Assembly (NCBI GenBank): GCA_937895825.1
Contig: CALBKP010000103.1
Span: 1 to 9,135, forward strand
DNA length: 9,135 nt
From: an uncultured Alistipes sp.
GTDB lineage: Bacteria; Bacteroidota; Bacteroidia; Bacteroidales; Rikenellaceae
Direction of reading: 5' to 3'
The translations under genes were made by a program, and so were the position numbers. Positions 6,840 through 9,135 of this stretch are shown one piece after another; within the stretch, counting starts at the first letter, position 1; the number at the start of each line of letters is the position of its first letter. The notes under the pieces were generated by a model. It saw nothing but the letters and a program-made list of their open reading frames with translations, did not search any database and was not told where the DNA came from.

Positions 6840-7472
6840 ATGAACCACGAACTTATCATAAAATATTTTCCGGAGCTTAGTCCACGACAGATCGAGCAAT
6901 ACGAGCGTCTTGGCGAGCTATACGCGGAGTGGAACAGCCGAATAAACGTTATCTCGCGCAAGGATTTGGAGCACCTCTACACACGCCACATCCTCCACTC
7001 TCTGGCCATAGCCAAGGTCTGCCGCTTCGAGCCCGGAGCAAAGGTAGTAGATATTGGCTGTGGTGGAGGCTTTCCATCTGTGCCTCTGGCTATCATGTTT
7101 CCCGAAACGGAGTTTGTGGGAGTTGACTCGATAGGCAAGAAGATACGTGTTGTGGAGGGCATCACCGAGGGTGCTGACATCAGAAACCTACGCGCCATAA
7201 ACTCTCGTGCCGAGCAGCTTGGCGAGAAGTTCGACTACGTGGTATCGCGTGCCGTAACCGAAATGGCAAGGTTCATGCCGTGGGCATGGCCACTGCTACG
7301 TAAGGGTACGGACAAGGGCTCGCTACCAAATGGTGTACTCTACCTCAAGGGTGGCGATCTGGCCGAGGAGTTAGCCCTCACGCGCCGCAGATGGGACATC
7401 TACGACATACGCACGATGTTCGACGATGAGTTTTTTGAGACTAAGAAGGTGGTATATACGCCTTACAAATAA
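6840..7472 (+). CDS. rsmG: 16S rRNA (guanine-527-N7)-methyltransferase RsmG
   Basis: RsmG uses S-adenosylmethionine to methylate N7 of G527 in the 530 loop of 16S rRNA. In other bacteria its loss gives low-level streptomycin resistance. The 210-residue length is typical. The family signature WNSRINVISRKD (31-42) is followed by the SAM-binding loop DIGCGGGFPS (71-80), the acidic ribose contact Asp96 in GVDSIGKK (94-101), the VSRAV segment (135-139) and YLKGG (168-172). The start at 6840 is supported by the upstream AAGGAG and by the usual family N-terminus. It begins 4 bases after the sigma factor stop, so the two are co-transcribed. The pairing with a sigma factor is probably positional rather than functional. 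Confidence 0.96.
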   Translation: MNHELIIKYFPELSPRQIEQYERLGELYAEWNSRINVISRKDLEHLYTRHILHSLAIAKVCRFEPGAKVVDIGCGGGFPSVPLAIMFPETEFVGVDSIGKKIRVVEGITEGADIRNLRAINSRAEQLGEKFDYVVSRAVTEMARFMPWAWPLLRKGTDKGSLPNGVLYLKGGDLAEELALTRRRWDIYDIRTMFDDEFFETKKVVYTPYK

Positions 7473-7592
7473 CCGTAGCACAACAAACTCTGTGATATAA
7501 CTCCAGCGGGATGCAAGAGAGTCTTGAGTGATACGCAATAACAGAACGCAAACAATACACAATTACACAATAACTAAAAACCAACTAAGACT
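7473..7592 (+). promoter_or_regulatory. rsmG-trxB spacer and A-rich trxB leader
   Basis: This 120-base gap shows no stem followed by a T-run and no TAnnTTTG box on the plus strand. The last 50 bases are A-rich with no Shine-Dalgarno before the ATG, like the leader of the S9 peptidase. Either trxB is read through from the upstream operon or its promoter departs from the consensus. Confidence 0.3.
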
Positions 7593-8519
7593 ATGGAGAA
7601 AGTAAAAGTATTAATCATCGGTAGCGGTCCTGCTGGCTTCACAGCAGCAATCTACACCTCACGTGCTAACCTCTCACCCGTACTCTACGAGGGTATCGAG
7701 CCTGGCGGTCAGCTCACAACAACAACCGAGATCGAGAATTTCCCCGGCTATCCCGAGGGTATCACCGGTACGCTTATGATGGAGGATCTCCGCAAGCAGG
7801 CATTGCGTTTTGGTGCCGACGTTCGTCGCGGTATCATCACCGACCTCGACCTTTCGGAGCGCCCATTCAAGGTTACAGTTGACCATGAGCATCAGATCGA
7901 GGCTGAGTCAATTATCGTATGTACTGGTGCTACAGCTAAGTACCTCGGTTTGGAGTCTGAGGCCAAGTACCGCGGCATGGGCGTAAGTGCATGTGCTACG
8001 TGCGACGGTTTCTTCTACCGCAAGCGCGATGTTGCCGTTGTTGGTGGCGGTGATACTGCTTGTGAGGAGGCTACCTACCTCGCATCTATCTGCCGTAAGG
8101 TGTACCTTATCGTTCGTAAGGACTACTTGCGTGCATCGAAGGCCATGCAGGAGCGTGTGTTCAACACTCCCAACATCGAGGTATTGTTCGAGCACAACAC
8201 CGTTGAGGTATTGGGCGACGATGAGGGCGTAACTGGCGCACTCCTCAAGCACAGCGTAACCGGTGAGGAGCGCACCATCGATATTATGGGCTTCTTCCTT
8301 GCTATTGGTCACCATCCCAACACCGAACTCTTCAAGGGTAAGTTGGAGCTCGACGAGGAGGGTTATATCAAAGTCGTTCCCGGCACATCAAAGACCAATA
8401 TCGAGGGTGTATTTGCCGCTGGCGACGTGAAAGATCCTCACTACCGTCAGGCAATCACCGCTGCAGGTTCGGGTTGTATCGCCGCGCTTGACTGCGAGCG
8501 TTATCTACTCAGCAAATAG
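7593..8519 (+). CDS. trxB: Thioredoxin reductase (NADPH, FAD)
   Basis: TrxB passes electrons from NADPH through FAD and a redox-active disulfide to thioredoxin, keeping cytoplasmic thiols reduced. The 308-residue product is the usual low-molecular-weight form. It has the FAD dinucleotide motif GSGPAG (10-15), GGQLTTTTEIENFPG (38-52), the active-site CATCDG (134-139), the NADPH-binding GGGDTACEEA (151-160) and the closing FAD motif FAAGDV (274-279). The phosphate-binding stretch reads VRKDYLRAS (174-182), where E. coli has HRRDxFRA; the two key arginines remain, so NADPH use is expected. It is followed after 9 bases by rnz, so the two are probably co-transcribed. Confidence 0.96.
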   Translation: MEKVKVLIIGSGPAGFTAAIYTSRANLSPVLYEGIEPGGQLTTTTEIENFPGYPEGITGTLMMEDLRKQALRFGADVRRGIITDLDLSERPFKVTVDHEHQIEAESIIVCTGATAKYLGLESEAKYRGMGVSACATCDGFFYRKRDVAVVGGGDTACEEATYLASICRKVYLIVRKDYLRASKAMQERVFNTPNIEVLFEHNTVEVLGDDEGVTGALLKHSVTGEERTIDIMGFFLAIGHHPNTELFKGKLELDEEGYIKVVPGTSKTNIEGVFAAGDVKDPHYRQAITAAGSGCIAALDCERYLLSK

Positions 8520-8528
8520 CATCATCGG

Positions 8529-9135
8529 ATGGCTATTTCGGTTACCATACTCGGCAATGCTTCGGCCAAGCCCACCACTACGGCACATCCATCGGCTCAA
8601 GTTGTCAACATCAACGAGCAACTTTTTCTGATGGATGCAGGCGAGGGTGTGCAGCGACAGATGGCTCGATGTGGCATATCACCACTCAAACTTAGAGCCG
8701 TATTTTTGTCACATCTGCACGGAGACCATCTCTATGGATTGTTTCCGCTACTCTCGACATTAGGGCTTTATGGAAGGCGTACGCCTCTGCGCATCTACGC
8801 ACCGCGTCCTTTCGGAGCGATGCTGGAGGGATTTCTCTCGCTCTTCGAGAGAGATCTGCCATACACTCCCGAATGGGTCGAAGTAGATACGACAAAACAT
8901 CAAATAATATTCGAGAACGACACAACCGAGATATGGTCTTTGCCTCTGCGTCATAGAGTGCCTACGACAGGATACCTATTCCGTCAAAAAGAACCGCCAC
9001 TCAACGTAAGCAAATATAGCATAGAGCGTTACAAACTCTCTGTTTCGCAAATCGTAACAGCCAAACGAGGCGAGGATATCGCATTGGAATCGGGCGAAAT
9101 ACTCCCCAATTCGCTACTCACATATCGCCCCTATG
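8529..9135 (+). CDS. rnz: Ribonuclease Z (3' end truncated by the window)
   Basis: RNase Z is a zinc-dependent metallo-beta-lactamase-fold endonuclease that trims the 3' trailer of pre-tRNAs. About 202 codons are present of the roughly 300-320 usual for the short bacterial form; the frame is open to the window edge. Visible marks are the glycine-rich start with SAQVVN (22-27), DAGEGVQRQ (36-44), the zinc motif HLHGDH (62-67) followed by LYGL, and His142 in LRHRVPTTGY (140-149). The later metal ligands, including the second Asp and last His, lie beyond the window. The start is the ATG at 8529, 9 bases after the trxB stop. Confidence 0.93.
   Translation, partial: MAISVTILGNASAKPTTTAHPSAQVVNINEQLFLMDAGEGVQRQMARCGISPLKLRAVFLSHLHGDHLYGLFPLLSTLGLYGRRTPLRIYAPRPFGAMLEGFLSLFERDLPYTPEWVEVDTTKHQIIFENDTTEIWSLPLRHRVPTTGYLFRQKEPPLNVSKYSIERYKLSVSQIVTAKRGEDIALESGEILPNSLLTYRPY

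Noticed and set aside
7908..8315. 135-codon minus-strand open frame inside trxB
   Set aside because: It is a shadow of the trxB codons, with no promoter or start signal of its own.
8692..8925. Minus-strand open frame near the right end
   Set aside because: It is antisense to rnz, whose metal-binding motifs are unmistakable in the plus-strand frame.

Overview
The window looks like an ordinary chromosomal segment of a Bacteroidales bacterium, probably from or near the Rikenellaceae (Alistipes-like). This rests on three things. There is a full-length PorX-type response regulator with a PglZ domain. The promoters match the Bacteroidetes primary-sigma pattern (TTTTG, 19 bases, TATCTTTG, twice in identical form). 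Most genes have A/T-rich leaders with no Shine-Dalgarno sequence. The genus is an inference; nothing here proves it.

Left block (about 1-2755, minus strand): a NUDIX hydrolase, then porX 13 bases later, then tsaE after an 85-base AT-rich gap. They read as one transcription unit from a promoter 10 bases upstream of the NUDIX start codon. A second promoter, whose -33 box lies inside the last codons of tsaE, points out of the left edge. It is followed by an ATG at 9-7, so another minus-strand gene probably starts there.

Middle (2809-5012, plus strand): a 704-residue exported S9 family serine peptidase, divergent from the NUDIX gene. It ends in a clear intrinsic terminator with a perfect 11-bp stem and a T-run.

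Right block (5072-9135, plus strand): a strong promoter starts a run of a membrane glycosyltransferase-2-like protein, an ECF sigma factor (10-base overlap) and rsmG (4-base gap with a good Shine-Dalgarno). After a 120-base gap come trxB (thioredoxin reductase) and, 9 bases on, rnz (RNase Z), which is cut by the window edge.

Most genes are housekeeping: tRNA t6A modification, 16S rRNA methylation, redox balance, tRNA 3' processing and peptide degradation. The items most worth a second look are the glycosyltransferase-like protein, which has lost the usual aspartate motifs of its fold and is translationally coupled to an orphan ECF sigma factor, and the NUDIX-PorX pairing. I saw no mobile element, CRISPR array, RNA gene or defence system, and no strong case for a wholly new system.
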